From Methanococcoides sp. EBM-47 (GTDB taxonomy: Archaea > Halobacteriota > Methanosarcinia > Methanosarcinales > Methanosarcinaceae): DNA of 64,000 bases. The stretch's first letter is position 1, and each line of letters opens with the position of its first letter. Both the position numbers and the translations under genes were made by a program. The DNA lies in contig MPPA01000001.1 of NCBI GenBank assembly GCA_001896725.1, positions 179,285-243,284 of the forward strand. Reading direction: 5' to 3'. Below, in pieces: positions 35,958 to 44,673 of this stretch. Under the pieces are notes generated by a model, which worked only from the letters and a program-made list of their open reading frames with translations, was not told the DNA's origin and ran no database searches.

Positions 35958-36593
35958 ATGGAAAACATGTCCCTCCGTGAAAAAAAGAAGATCGAGACAA
36001 AGAACAGGATCTTTGAGGTATCCGGAAAGTTGTTCAAAGAAAAAGGCTTTGAAAACACCACGATCGATGAAATAACAAAAGAAGCGGGCATAGCAAAAGG
36101 TACTTTTTTTAATTATTTCCCAACAAAAGAATCCCTTGTTTTTTACTTTGCGGAACAAAAAGCCGATTTGATCTACGACCTGACAGAGAACGAAACTATC
36201 GATCATCTGCATACAAAAGAAAAGATCAAGAAGTTCCTTGTAGCTCTTGCAGAAAGTTATGAGAAGGATAAAGATCTGACAAGGTCACTGTTCTTTGAGT
36301 ACGGAAGATATATAAAAAATCCCAGAAATGCTCCAGATAAAAACAGGAATCCACATTCCCGCCTTATCAAAACGATCCTGGACCTTCTGGAAGAGGGAAT
36401 AGAAAAGAGGGAAGTAAAAGTGAGCATCGATGCAAGAATAGCAGCCGAAGTTCTTAACGCTGTGTATTTTCACACTTTAGTGGTGTGGTTGAAGTCAGAT
36501 AGCGAACTCTCTTTTTCAAGAGACATATCTGCAAAGATAGACCTGTTGTTCGGGGGCATAGGAGATGAGTACAATGTTGGCTATAGAAGTTGA
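35958..36593 (+). CDS. TetR-family transcriptional regulator
   Basis: A 211-residue repressor-type protein. The N-terminal helix-turn-helix is canonical (FEVSGKLFKEKGFENTTIDE, ITKEAGIAKGTFFNYFPTKE); the C-terminal ligand domain is variable and ends SRDISAKIDLLFGG. It overlaps the first gene of a two-gene ABC exporter downstream and is followed by an MFS drug-efflux-type gene. That order and the two palindromes in its promoter suggest a ligand-controlled efflux operon. The ligand is unknown. ATGs at 35958 and 35967 are both possible starts. Confidence 0.92.
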   Translation: MENMSLREKKKIETKNRIFEVSGKLFKEKGFENTTIDEITKEAGIAKGTFFNYFPTKESLVFYFAEQKADLIYDLTENETIDHLHTKEKIKKFLVALAESYEKDKDLTRSLFFEYGRYIKNPRNAPDKNRNPHSRLIKTILDLLEEGIEKREVKVSIDARIAAEVLNAVYFHTLVVWLKSDSELSFSRDISAKIDLLFGGIGDEYNVGYRS

Positions 36594-37560
36594 GAACCTG
36601 ACCAAGGAATTTAACGGATTTGTTGCTGTAGATCATATTTCATTCAGCATAGAAAGTGGTGAAGCGTTCGGCTTGCTTGGTCCTAATGGAGCAGGTAAGA
36701 CGACCACTATGTCCATGCTTTCAACGATGCTCAAGCCAACTTCCGGCAAAGCGTCTGTACACGATTTTGATATATTGAAAGAACAGGACGATGTCAGAAA
36801 ATCCATTGGTATCGTCTTTCAGGACCAGAGCCTCGATGAGGAACTCACCGCCTATGAGAACATGGATTTTCATGGGCGCCTGTACCGCATCCCAAAGAAT
36901 TTACGTGAAAAAAAGATAAAAGAGCTTTTAAAACTTGTGGAACTTGAAGATAAAAAGGACAATCTTGTAAAAACCTATTCCGGAGGAATGAGAAGACGCC
37001 TCGAAATAGCAAGAGGGTTAATGCATGAGCCAAAGGTGCTTTTCCTAGATGAGCCAACTCTTGGCTTGGACCCTCAGACAAGGAACCACCTCTGGAACTA
37101 TATCGATAGACTTAACAAAGAAAAAGGGATCACAATAGTCCTCACAACCCATTATATGGAAGAAGCAGACAAGCTTTGTGACCGGATCGCAATAATAGAC
37201 AAAGGAAAGATAATAGCATTAGACTCCTCAGAAAAACTTAAGGAAAGTATCGGAGGAGATGTGATCGAAATAATTCCCTCGAACAAGGAAAAACTCTATT
37301 CTATGATCAAAGCATTTTCTTGGGTGAAACGTGTGGACATCCATAATGATTATGTTACCATCAACCTTCAGAACGCAGAAAAACATGTTGCTGAGATTGT
37401 AAATGTTGCGTATGATAATGGAATTGGAATAGAGTCCATCTCGATCCATAAGCCCACACTAGAAGATGTCTTTTTGTATTATACAGGCAGGACCATGAGA
37501 GAAGAAGAGGCCAGCAGCAAAGATCGTATGCGTATGGCACGGAGATCACAGAGGAGATAA
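36574..37560 (+). CDS. ABC exporter ATP-binding protein (drug-resistance type)
   Basis: An ATPase of about 328 residues of the DrrA/CcmA-like ABC-2 exporter class. Walker A is LLGPNGAGKTTT, the signature YSGGMRRRLEIARG, Walker B VLFLDEPTLGLDP and the switch histidine LTTHYMEEAD. A C-terminal DrrA-like domain (from about residue 215) contains GDVIEIIPSN and ends in a basic tail. The ATG at 36574 has GGAG nine bases upstream; another ATG at 36565 is possible. It overlaps the end of tetR and is followed by the permease gene after one base. Confidence 0.95.
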   Translation: MLAIEVENLTKEFNGFVAVDHISFSIESGEAFGLLGPNGAGKTTTMSMLSTMLKPTSGKASVHDFDILKEQDDVRKSIGIVFQDQSLDEELTAYENMDFHGRLYRIPKNLREKKIKELLKLVELEDKKDNLVKTYSGGMRRRLEIARGLMHEPKVLFLDEPTLGLDPQTRNHLWNYIDRLNKEKGITIVLTTHYMEEADKLCDRIAIIDKGKIIALDSSEKLKESIGGDVIEIIPSNKEKLYSMIKAFSWVKRVDIHNDYVTINLQNAEKHVAEIVNVAYDNGIGIESISIHKPTLEDVFLYYTGRTMREEEASSKDRMRMARRSQRR

Positions 37561-37561
37561 A

Positions 37562-38311
37562 ATGGATATCGTATATACCATCTGGTTAAGAAATGTAAAG
37601 CGTTATCTTCGCTCCAAAAGCCGGATCATAGGTAGCTTAGGCATGCCTACTTTCTTTTTGCTTGTACTCGGCTTTGGCCTCAACTCTGTGGTCAGCATTC
37701 CAGGCATGAGCCACGGGTATATAGGATTTATCATCCCAGGAATTATTTCCATGAGCGTTCTGTTCACTTCCATATTCTCAGGTATACAGATCATCTGGGA
37801 TAAACAGTTCGGGTTCTTAAAAGAAACATTGGTTGCACCAGTATCCAGAATTGAGATCATGCTGGGACAAACCGTTGGAGGGGCTACGACTGCCCTGATC
37901 CAAGGTATTATAATTTTCGTGATCTCGTTATTCCTGGGTCTGAAGATCAGTAGTGTTCCGGGATTCTTTCTGGCGATCATATTCATGATATTGATAGGGC
38001 TATCCTTCACTGCATTTGGCATTGCCTTTGCATCAAGAATGGAAGATATGCATGGGTTCCAGCTCATAATGAACTTTGTTGTCTTCCCGATATTCGGACT
38101 TTCGGGAGCATTATTCCCTATAGATAGCCTGCCTTCCTGGTTAAGGAGCCTGACCATGCTGGACCCGCTCACATACGGAGTAGAGGGAATAAGATACGGT
38201 CTTTTAGGGACCTCGCAGATCGACCCTGTATTAAGCTTTTTTGTGCTCAGCGGATTTACGATATTCATGGTAATAGTAGGTGCCTACTTGTTCCGAAAGA
38301 TAAGTATCTGA
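37562..38311 (+). CDS. ABC-2 type exporter permease
   Basis: A 249-residue membrane protein with six predicted helices and the ABC-2 permease pattern: an N-terminal cytoplasmic segment ending in a helix at FFLLVLGFGL, and a late helix-loop containing FPIFGLSGALFPIDSLPSWL. It forms a transporter with the ATPase encoded immediately upstream. The sequence LKETLVAPVSRIEIMLGQ is characteristic of the DrrB/NodJ branch. The transported compound is unknown but a hydrophobic toxin or antibiotic is plausible. Confidence 0.93.
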   Translation: MDIVYTIWLRNVKRYLRSKSRIIGSLGMPTFFLLVLGFGLNSVVSIPGMSHGYIGFIIPGIISMSVLFTSIFSGIQIIWDKQFGFLKETLVAPVSRIEIMLGQTVGGATTALIQGIIIFVISLFLGLKISSVPGFFLAIIFMILIGLSFTAFGIAFASRMEDMHGFQLIMNFVVFPIFGLSGALFPIDSLPSWLRSLTMLDPLTYGVEGIRYGLLGTSQIDPVLSFFVLSGFTIFMVIVGAYLFRKISI

Positions 38312-38397
38312 AAAGAATTAGAACGTTTAAGAACAAGATTTGCAGATATATTTAAGCTTGCATATTTCAGGAAATGATTAAAGACAGAAGGTATAAG

Positions 38398-39576
38398 ATG
38401 CACAAGCCTGATGAACTGGGACAGATAGTGCTTTTGCTGGCACTTTTAACAGCATTTCCTGCGTTTTCCACTGATATGATACTGCCGGCTATCCCTTCCC
38501 TTGCTATGATGTGGAGTAAGCCTCTAGCAGTGGTAAATCTGATCCTTATTTGTTTTTTCATTACCTATGGCTTCTTTCTGCTTATCTATGGCCCCATTTC
38601 AGACAGATATGGACGAAGAAGACCATTGATCACCGGGATCTCACTGTATATATTTGCCAGTATGCTCTGCGCTTTGGCAAACAGTGCATTTGCATTGATA
38701 GCATTTCGTATACTTCAGGCTGCCGGAGCTGCAGCCAGTGCATCTTTGTCCATGGCCATGACCAAGGATATGTTCTCGGGAAAGGAAAGAGAAAAAATAC
38801 TTGCTTACATAGCGGTCATCATGGCGCTGGCCCCTATGTTTGCTCCCATCATGGGAGGATGGATACTAGCTTATCTTTCATGGAACTGGATCTTCTTTGC
38901 ACAGGGTCTGATGGGTATAATATGCCTTCTGGGAGTACTTAGAACACCTGAAACACTAAAAAAAAGATCAGATGAATCCCTATCAAAGGTTATGCATTCT
39001 TATGGCAGGCTATTGCTCAATAAAAAATACATCTTAATGGTACTAGTGATGTCCATAAGCCTCTTGCCACTATACAGCTTCATCGCAGGTTCTTCAGCTG
39101 TGTACATCAATGGTTTTGGACTGAGCGAGCAAAAATTCAGCTATTTATTTGCTTTCAATGCTCTGGCATTGATGGCGGGATCAATGTCCTGTCTTAAATT
39201 AACAGAAAGGACAAACTCCAAACACCTGATAACCGCTGGATTTGCAGGTATCGTCCTGGGCGGTATACTTATCCTTACCATCGGTCAGCATGGTCCTTGG
39301 AGCTTTGCGATCCCGATGGCCATGATAACATATTCGATAGGGATCAGCCGACCTCCAAGTAACCATCTCGTGCTTGAGCAGGTGTGCAAAGATGCTGGTT
39401 CTGCATCTTCCTTATTGATATTCACATATTTTACCCTCGGAGCTGTAGGCATGTGGATTATATCACAGAACTGGATTGAAAGGATACGGATATTGGGTAC
39501 TATCACTTTGATCTGTGGTGTGCTTGTACTGGTAACGTGGCTTATACTACAGAAAAGGGACATTGTAAGTACATGA
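38398..39576 (+). CDS. MFS multidrug efflux transporter (Bcr/CflA type)
   Basis: A protein of about 392 residues with twelve membrane helices. The drug:H+ antiporter pattern is clear: FPAFSTDMILPAIPSL in the first helix, GPISDRYGRRRPL in the 2-3 loop, and GAAASASLSMAMTKDMF. It follows the ABC exporter after 86 bases on the same strand, with its own TATA-like sequence in between, so it may be transcribed both with and without the operon. I chose the ATG at 38398, preceded by AGAAGGT; an ATG at 38374 gives eight more residues. Confidence 0.9.
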   Translation: MHKPDELGQIVLLLALLTAFPAFSTDMILPAIPSLAMMWSKPLAVVNLILICFFITYGFFLLIYGPISDRYGRRRPLITGISLYIFASMLCALANSAFALIAFRILQAAGAAASASLSMAMTKDMFSGKEREKILAYIAVIMALAPMFAPIMGGWILAYLSWNWIFFAQGLMGIICLLGVLRTPETLKKRSDESLSKVMHSYGRLLLNKKYILMVLVMSISLLPLYSFIAGSSAVYINGFGLSEQKFSYLFAFNALALMAGSMSCLKLTERTNSKHLITAGFAGIVLGGILILTIGQHGPWSFAIPMAMITYSIGISRPPSNHLVLEQVCKDAGSASSLLIFTYFTLGAVGMWIISQNWIERIRILGTITLICGVLVLVTWLILQKRDIVST

Positions 39577-39635
39577 CTTTTGGGTTCATTGATATTAGCT
39601 TTGAAGGCACATGTACTTTGCGTTAAAATAAAAAG

Positions 39636-39710
39636 CGATCCCGGAGGGATTCGAACCCCCGACCCTCGGGTTAGAAGCCCGATGCTATATCCTGGCTAAG
39701 CCACGGGACC
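39636..39710 (-). tRNA. tRNA-Arg (TCT anticodon)
   Basis: In minus orientation a 75-base cloverleaf runs from GGTCCCG to CGGGATC plus a discriminator G. The acceptor arms pair in seven positions with one G-U. The anticodon stem TCGGG/CCCGA closes the loop CTTCTAA, giving anticodon TCT. The T loop reads TTCGAAT with a 5-bp stem. CCA is not encoded. TTTT follows directly, a likely termination signal. No intron is seen. Confidence 0.96.
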
Positions 39711-39825
39711 TGTAGGGGTATGTGATAGATGTTTTAACATAAAAGCCTTTTGTATGGCCGATTAAGAAGGGCCTCACAACAGGTTTGAGCATAAAAGATT
39801 AAAGATCAAGCAATTAATGCTTGAC

Positions 39826-40902
39826 TTATTCATATCTACCATACATTTCTGCAGCATCCATCATAGCCATCAATTTAATGGGAGCTGCATTAAGAGGGAA
39901 TTCGCACCCCGGAGCCAGAACAAAGCCCGATGGTGAGTCCATACCTTCAAGAAGTGTCTGTTTACAGATCTTCAATAGATCTTCATAAGAATTGGTAAGG
40001 AATAGAGGTGGATTGATATTACCACATACGACATCGTGGTCACCAAAAGCCTTGATCTGATCCTTTATAGGGGTTTCCGGACCGAACAACCAGACATACT
40101 TTCCTGACCAACCCATCTCTTTTCTCAATTTAACATAATGTTCTATGTTCTTGTTCTGATCAGAACATGGATGCATAAGTACAGCAGGTACCCCCAGTTC
40201 TTTCAAGTGAGTATGTATCCTCTTCATATATGGATATGCGAATTCAGCAAACATTTCAGGCGAGATCATAGTATTGGATTCAGAAGGCCCTCCATCGAAT
40301 GGGAGCATGTTCTCAGCACCATATTTCTCTACAAAATAATCTGTAGCATTGATGAACATATCGCATACTTTATCTAGGAGTAAGTGTGTAGCCTTTGGCT
40401 CCACGAGAAGCCAGCTCAAAAATTCAGATGTATCCGCAACGACAGAAGCTGCAGTAAAAGTACTGCCTACCTGCACACTAACGGGCATTCCCATTGCATG
40501 ACATCTCGCAGCCAGTTTATCTGCTTCCTTGTATGCACCTGGCAATTCCCTTTTAAAATCAGGTACTTCAAGCTTTTCGATGTCTTCCAGATCTTTCACA
40601 GGATGTTCTTTGACGAACGGTGCACCCTGGCCTTTACCATAGGGATACTCTATCTTGCCACCAAATTCCCATGCTCCACATGATGCGTACCCGTACATAG
40701 GGGTCTGCTCATAACCATGCAGACGCATTGAAGCAAACTGAGCTTCAAAACATTTGTCCCCATCAGCATAGAAATCACCAAGCGATATGCCAGTGATCTT
40801 TGAAGAATAACCTAATGCAAAAGGGACCACTGGTACACGATCAGGCTTTTGTCCGGTCATAACGGCCATCATGCGCTCAGATGACGTCATCCTTTGTGTC
40901 AT
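39826..40902 (-). CDS. MtaA/MtbA-family zinc methyltransferase (uroporphyrinogen decarboxylase superfamily)
   Basis: A 358-residue protein of the family that moves methyl groups from methylated corrinoid proteins to coenzyme M. The zinc-binding pattern of that family is present as His244-x-Cys246 (MHPCSD) and Cys333 (APGCEFP). The pattern MHPCSDQNKN differs from the common MtaA/MtbA sequence, and no corrinoid protein gene is adjacent. It may therefore be a paralogue with another corrinoid partner or another thiol acceptor. AGGAGGT lies about nine bases before the ATG. It is divergent from ilvE. Confidence 0.82.
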   Translation of the reverse strand: MTQRMTSSERMMAVMTGQKPDRVPVVPFALGYSSKITGISLGDFYADGDKCFEAQFASMRLHGYEQTPMYGYASCGAWEFGGKIEYPYGKGQGAPFVKEHPVKDLEDIEKLEVPDFKRELPGAYKEADKLAARCHAMGMPVSVQVGSTFTAASVVADTSEFLSWLLVEPKATHLLLDKVCDMFINATDYFVEKYGAENMLPFDGGPSESNTMISPEMFAEFAYPYMKRIHTHLKELGVPAVLMHPCSDQNKNIEHYVKLRKEMGWSGKYVWLFGPETPIKDQIKAFGDHDVVCGNINPPLFLTNSYEDLLKICKQTLLEGMDSPSGFVLAPGCEFPLNAAPIKLMAMMDAAEMYGRYE

Positions 40903-41121
40903 TGATTCATTACCTCCTATGATCTATAAGTATTATAATATATGAAATCTTATCAATAAATAGATATGCGTTTAAATATTAGTTCTAAAAAACATACATA
41001 CACCGGATTAAAGAATTTTAAACCTATCAACTTATTATTCTCCTATTCCATGCGGAGAATCGAAATGCAAATATATGATAGATTGACATCAGTCACTATA
41101 TCCATTTAATGAGGAACTATA

Positions 41122-42003
41122 ATGAGCGAACTGTTAATCTATTGCAACGGTGACTACATTCAAAAATCCCAAGCAACTGTTTCTTTATTTGACCATGGTT
41201 TTCTGTATGGAGATGGGGTCTTTGAGGGTATCAGAGCCTATAATGGGCGTGTTTTCAAGTTACAGGAACATCTGGAAAGGCTGTATGACTCTGCAAAGGC
41301 CATTGCCTTGGAAGTACCAATGTCAAAGGAAGAGATGACCGAAGCCATTCTTGAGACCCTGCGCAAGAACGAGCTCAGAGATGCTTACATCAGGCCCTTG
41401 GTCACCAGAGGAGTGGGAGATCTTGGCCTCGACCCCCGTAAATGTCCAAAACCCGGAGTGTTCATCATTGCACAGTACTGGGGGGCTATGTATGGAAATC
41501 TTTATGAGACTGGTCTTACAGGGGTCACTGTTTCAGTTCGCCGCAATGCTGCTGATGCATTATCACCTAACATCAAATCCCTCAACTACCTGAACAATAT
41601 CCTTGCGAAGATAGAGGCAAATGTAAAAGGGGGTGATGAAGCCATATTCTTCGATAGCAACGGATATCTTTCTGAAGGCTCAGGAGATAATATTTTCATC
41701 ATAAAGGATGGTAAAGTTTATACACCACCCACCATTAATAACCTTAAAGGTATCACCAGGGCTACAGCCATTGAACTGTTGGAGGAGATGAACATACCGG
41801 TCTCAGTGGAAAACCTGGGAATGTTCGACCTCTATACAGCTGACGAGGTCTTTGTTACAGGTACAGCGGCAGAAGCCGCTCCACTGGTCAAGATAGATGG
41901 ACGCCTGATCGGGACCGGAAAGCCGGGCCCTATTACCTGGAAGGTGATAAAGGCCTTCGAAGAGATCACCCAGAAAACAGGTACACCCATATTTAAAGAC
42001 TGA
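41122..42003 (+). CDS. ilvE: Branched-chain amino acid aminotransferase
   Basis: A class IV PLP aminotransferase of 293 residues that makes or degrades leucine, isoleucine and valine. Lys152 in [12 protein letters not shown] is the expected PLP lysine. Other family markers are [16 protein letters not shown] at the start, EGSGDNIF and the [11 protein letters not shown] helix. GAGGAAC precedes the ATG. It stands alone between the methyltransferase and a small membrane protein gene. Confidence 0.95.
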   Translation: MSELLIYCNGDYIQKSQATVSLFDHGFLYGDGVFEGIRAYNGRVFKLQEHLERLYDSAKAIALEVPMSKEEMTEAILETLRKNELRDAYIRPLVTRGVGDLGLDPRKCPKPGVFIIAQYWGAMYGNLYETGLTGVTVSVRRNAADALSPNIKSLNYLNNILAKIEANVKGGDEAIFFDSNGYLSEGSGDNIFIIKDGKVYTPPTINNLKGITRATAIELLEEMNIPVSVENLGMFDLYTADEVFVTGTAAEAAPLVKIDGRLIGTGKPGPITWKVIKAFEEITQKTGTPIFKD

Positions 42004-42116
42004 AAGTCTTATTAGGTCTTATTATTTTACTTTTTTCAAAAACATTAATTACTTATTAGGTTAATATTAAATTTATATTATATTATATTATATTATAAAC
42101 CGAAAAGGGTGTCGCC

Positions 42117-42362
42117 GTGGAACCTACGACAGAAAAAGAAAAAGTGATATTAGAAAACTTAAAGTATCTTAATGACTCTGTGATCGCTATACTACTTCTG
42201 ATGCCCGTGACATTAGTCATAGCTTTTGAAGCACTTGATCCTACGGAATCGCTTAAATGGCTTTCCATAGTAACCTGGTTAGTATACATATGTGGGCTAT
42301 GGTATGTAGCCTCTAGGGTCTTCAAACTCAACAGTAGGATATTAAAGCATTTGAAGGAGTGA
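42117..42362 (+). CDS. Small two-helix membrane protein preceding moeA
   Basis: An 81-residue protein beginning with GTG (MEPTTEKEKVILENLKYL), with two membrane helices at about residues 20-40 and 47-65 and a charged tail. GGGTG lies five bases upstream of the GTG. Its stop codon lies 6 bases before the moeA start I propose, so the two are probably translated from one message. I do not recognise a family. Confidence 0.6.
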   Translation: MEPTTEKEKVILENLKYLNDSVIAILLLMPVTLVIAFEALDPTESLKWLSIVTWLVYICGLWYVASRVFKLNSRILKHLKE

Positions 42363-42367
42363 ACCTG

Positions 42368-44287
42368 TTGGAAAGGGAGCAAAAAGAGTTCAGAGAACTT
42401 ACCACCTCAAAAGAAGCTCGCAAGATAATCAAAAACATCAAAATAAATTACAGAATAGAAACATTACTTCTGGAACATGTAAATGGCTGTATTCTTGCAG
42501 AAGATGTTTTTTCGTTAATAGATGTGCCTGCATTTGACAGGTCAGTTAAAGACGGCTTTGCTGTACGAGCACAAGATACATACAATGCTACAGAAGCAGA
42601 ACCTGTGACATTGATGAAAATAGGATCGATTGCAGCTGGTCGCATTCCTGATCTTGTCCTAGGTCCCGGAGAAGCTATAGAGATTGCCACAGGTGCACCA
42701 ATACCCGATGGTGCAGATGCTATAGTAATGGTGGAACATACTTCTGCAGAAGCTGATAATATACTTGTCCGACGGGCAGTGTATATCAACGAGAATATCA
42801 TGCGCGCTGGTGCTGACATCATGAAAGGGGAACGTGTACTGCGAAAGAATGTACGCATCGGTCCCCGTGAGATCGGAGTGCTTGCATCCACAGGCATCAG
42901 CAAGGCACCAGTAAAACAATTGAAGGTTGGAATAATCTCAACAGGTGATGAACTTGTGCAGCCCGGATCTCAATTGGATGCCTGCAAGGTCTATGATGCT
43001 AATTCATATGCAATAGCTGCCAGTGTGGAAGAATGTGGTGCAATACCAATAATATATGGTATTGTAAAAGATGACGAACGTGCAATGTCCGATATCATCG
43101 ACCGTGCATTACATGAATGCAGTATAGTGCTCACCTCCGGCAGTACCTCTGCAGGCGTGGGTGATGTAATGTACAAGATAATAGATGAGAAGGGTAAAAC
43201 ACTATTGCATGGGATATCAATAAAGCCAGGAAAACCAGTGGTGGTCGGTATTGTTGATGATATCCCGGTCATAGGACTGCCAGGTAATCCCACCTCTGCA
43301 CTCTCCATATTTAATGAGTTCATAGCTCCTCTAATATATAATTCTCTTGAAGTGGACCCTCCATTCAGAACAAGAGTCCAGGCAATAGTGGGAACAGGCA
43401 TTAGATCTGAGGGAAGGAAAGAACTGTTCCCTGTGGGATTGATAAGAGGCAGAGTGTATCCTACAGATAAAACATCAGGAGCTATTACCACTCTTGCGGA
43501 AGCTGACGGCATCATTGAGATCAGCGAAGAAACAGAGTATCTGGAACCTGGAAAATCTGTGGACGTAACACTTTTCGGAAACATATCCCCAGTGGACATA
43601 ATGGTCGTTGGCGGCCAGTGCCCCGGTATCGATCTGCTGGAAGATCTGACCGGAATGAATTTCCGTGTTATAAGTATGGGGTCCAGTCGTGGATTAAGCG
43701 CCATTGCCGGAAGTATTGCTGATATTGCAGGTATCAATCTGGCTGGAAAAAGGGATTACAATCTTGAAGCCATCCGAAGCATGGACATCCGTAACGCTGT
43801 CCTTGTGAAAGGGTATCGTCGGGAACAGGGACTTATAGTGCGTCCGGAAAGCAATATAAAAGATCTTGAAAATGTGATTGGGAAAAAATTAGTGAACCGA
43901 AACAGGGGCTCGGGAACCAGAGTACTGCTCGATGAACTTCTGGAAGATCTTGCTGTTAAAAAAAACACTACAAGATCAGAGCTTGTTAAGATGATACCGG
44001 GATATAGCTCGGGCTTAAGGACACACAGATCTGTGTGCGAGGCTGTAAGTAATGGAAAAGCAGAAGTGGGATTTGGGATCAGGCCCTTCGCAGAAACAAT
44101 GGGACTTAAATTTATACCTGTTGCTGTAGAGGATTTTGATTTCCTTATCAATAAAGAGATAATGGACTTACCCCAGATAAGGAAATTGCTTGCAACACTA
44201 CGCTCCCATGATTTTTCCACCAAGCTTCCTTCTGGCATATTTACTTATGAAAGGACTGGTGAGGTAATAGAGAACATTTTACTATAA
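42368..44287 (+). CDS. moeA: MoeA-PBP fusion: molybdopterin molybdenumtransferase with periplasmic-binding-like domain
   Basis: The first 400 residues are MoeA, which inserts molybdenum or tungsten into molybdopterin. Visible motifs are DRSVKDGFAVRA, ATGAPIPDGADAIV, ISTGDELV, GIVKDDE, TSGSTSAGVGD and GLPGNPTSAL. The last 230 residues form a substrate-binding-protein-like domain (VVGGQCPGIDLLEDL, GYRREQGLIVRP, NRNRGSGTRVLLDELL) of the kind fused to MoeA in archaea and some bacteria, perhaps sensing oxyanions. The TTG at 42368 has GGAG eight bases upstream; a GTG at 42359 would lie on that site. The tungsten enzyme at 4868 would need this cofactor. Confidence 0.93.
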   Translation: MEREQKEFRELTTSKEARKIIKNIKINYRIETLLLEHVNGCILAEDVFSLIDVPAFDRSVKDGFAVRAQDTYNATEAEPVTLMKIGSIAAGRIPDLVLGPGEAIEIATGAPIPDGADAIVMVEHTSAEADNILVRRAVYINENIMRAGADIMKGERVLRKNVRIGPREIGVLASTGISKAPVKQLKVGIISTGDELVQPGSQLDACKVYDANSYAIAASVEECGAIPIIYGIVKDDERAMSDIIDRALHECSIVLTSGSTSAGVGDVMYKIIDEKGKTLLHGISIKPGKPVVVGIVDDIPVIGLPGNPTSALSIFNEFIAPLIYNSLEVDPPFRTRVQAIVGTGIRSEGRKELFPVGLIRGRVYPTDKTSGAITTLAEADGIIEISEETEYLEPGKSVDVTLFGNISPVDIMVVGGQCPGIDLLEDLTGMNFRVISMGSSRGLSAIAGSIADIAGINLAGKRDYNLEAIRSMDIRNAVLVKGYRREQGLIVRPESNIKDLENVIGKKLVNRNRGSGTRVLLDELLEDLAVKKNTTRSELVKMIPGYSSGLRTHRSVCEAVSNGKAEVGFGIRPFAETMGLKFIPVAVEDFDFLINKEIMDLPQIRKLLATLRSHDFSTKLPSGIFTYERTGEVIENILL

Positions 44288-44673
44288 TATGGTACTTGAT
44301 TTTTACATGCTATCAAGGTCCAATTTTAAGATCATGAGGTACAAATGGTCCTTGAATTCAGTAGTATTTATATCAAGCGAAATAAGTATATATGAGTATC
44401 AAAATGTTATCATTTAACAAAGTATCAGATGAGCATAATTGCAAAGATAATGCTTTTGCTTAATCTCCGATCCCTTAGAGTTATCATCCCCGCAGTATAT
44501 GCTTCTTTAAGGATCGACAGATAAACACCACCAATACCACCACCTAACTTCACGAGTTGATCCATGCTGCGGGGATGATCATCACTTATTGATAAAAACG
44601 TAAAAATATAAATAATTAATTTTTAATTAGAACGAAGATTTTTAAAAAAGGGAACTGGATTGGTTCCCCACGA
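44288..44673. other. Gene-poor intergenic region containing a strong hairpin
   Basis: Nearly 390 bases between moeA and the ABCE1 gene. It holds the 97-base inverted-repeat structure at 44483-44579 and, on the minus strand, a 46-codon frame that starts inside that structure (44565 to 44425; MDQLVKLGGG then IGGVYLSILKEA). The rest is AT-rich, with a TATA-like stretch at about 44604-44622. Confidence 0.5.
44483..44579. ncRNA. Candidate structured RNA or terminal-inverted-repeat element
   Basis: ATCATCCCCGCAG (44483-44495) and CTGCGGGGATGAT (44567-44579) are perfect 13-bp inverted arms. Inside them GGATCGAC (44511-44518) and GTTGATCC (44556-44563) form a second 8-bp stem with one G-U pair. The nested, GC-rich pairing in AT-rich surroundings suggests a folded RNA. 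The strand is undetermined. A minus-strand TATA-like stretch at about 44612 would start transcription just before it, and the ATG of a 46-codon minus-strand frame would be buried between the two stems. A small mobile element with terminal repeats is an alternative. Confidence 0.4.

Noticed and set aside
44483..44579. H/ACA guide RNA
   Set aside because: The lower stem is too long, the internal loop is very asymmetric (15 against 3 bases) and no ACA box follows the stem.
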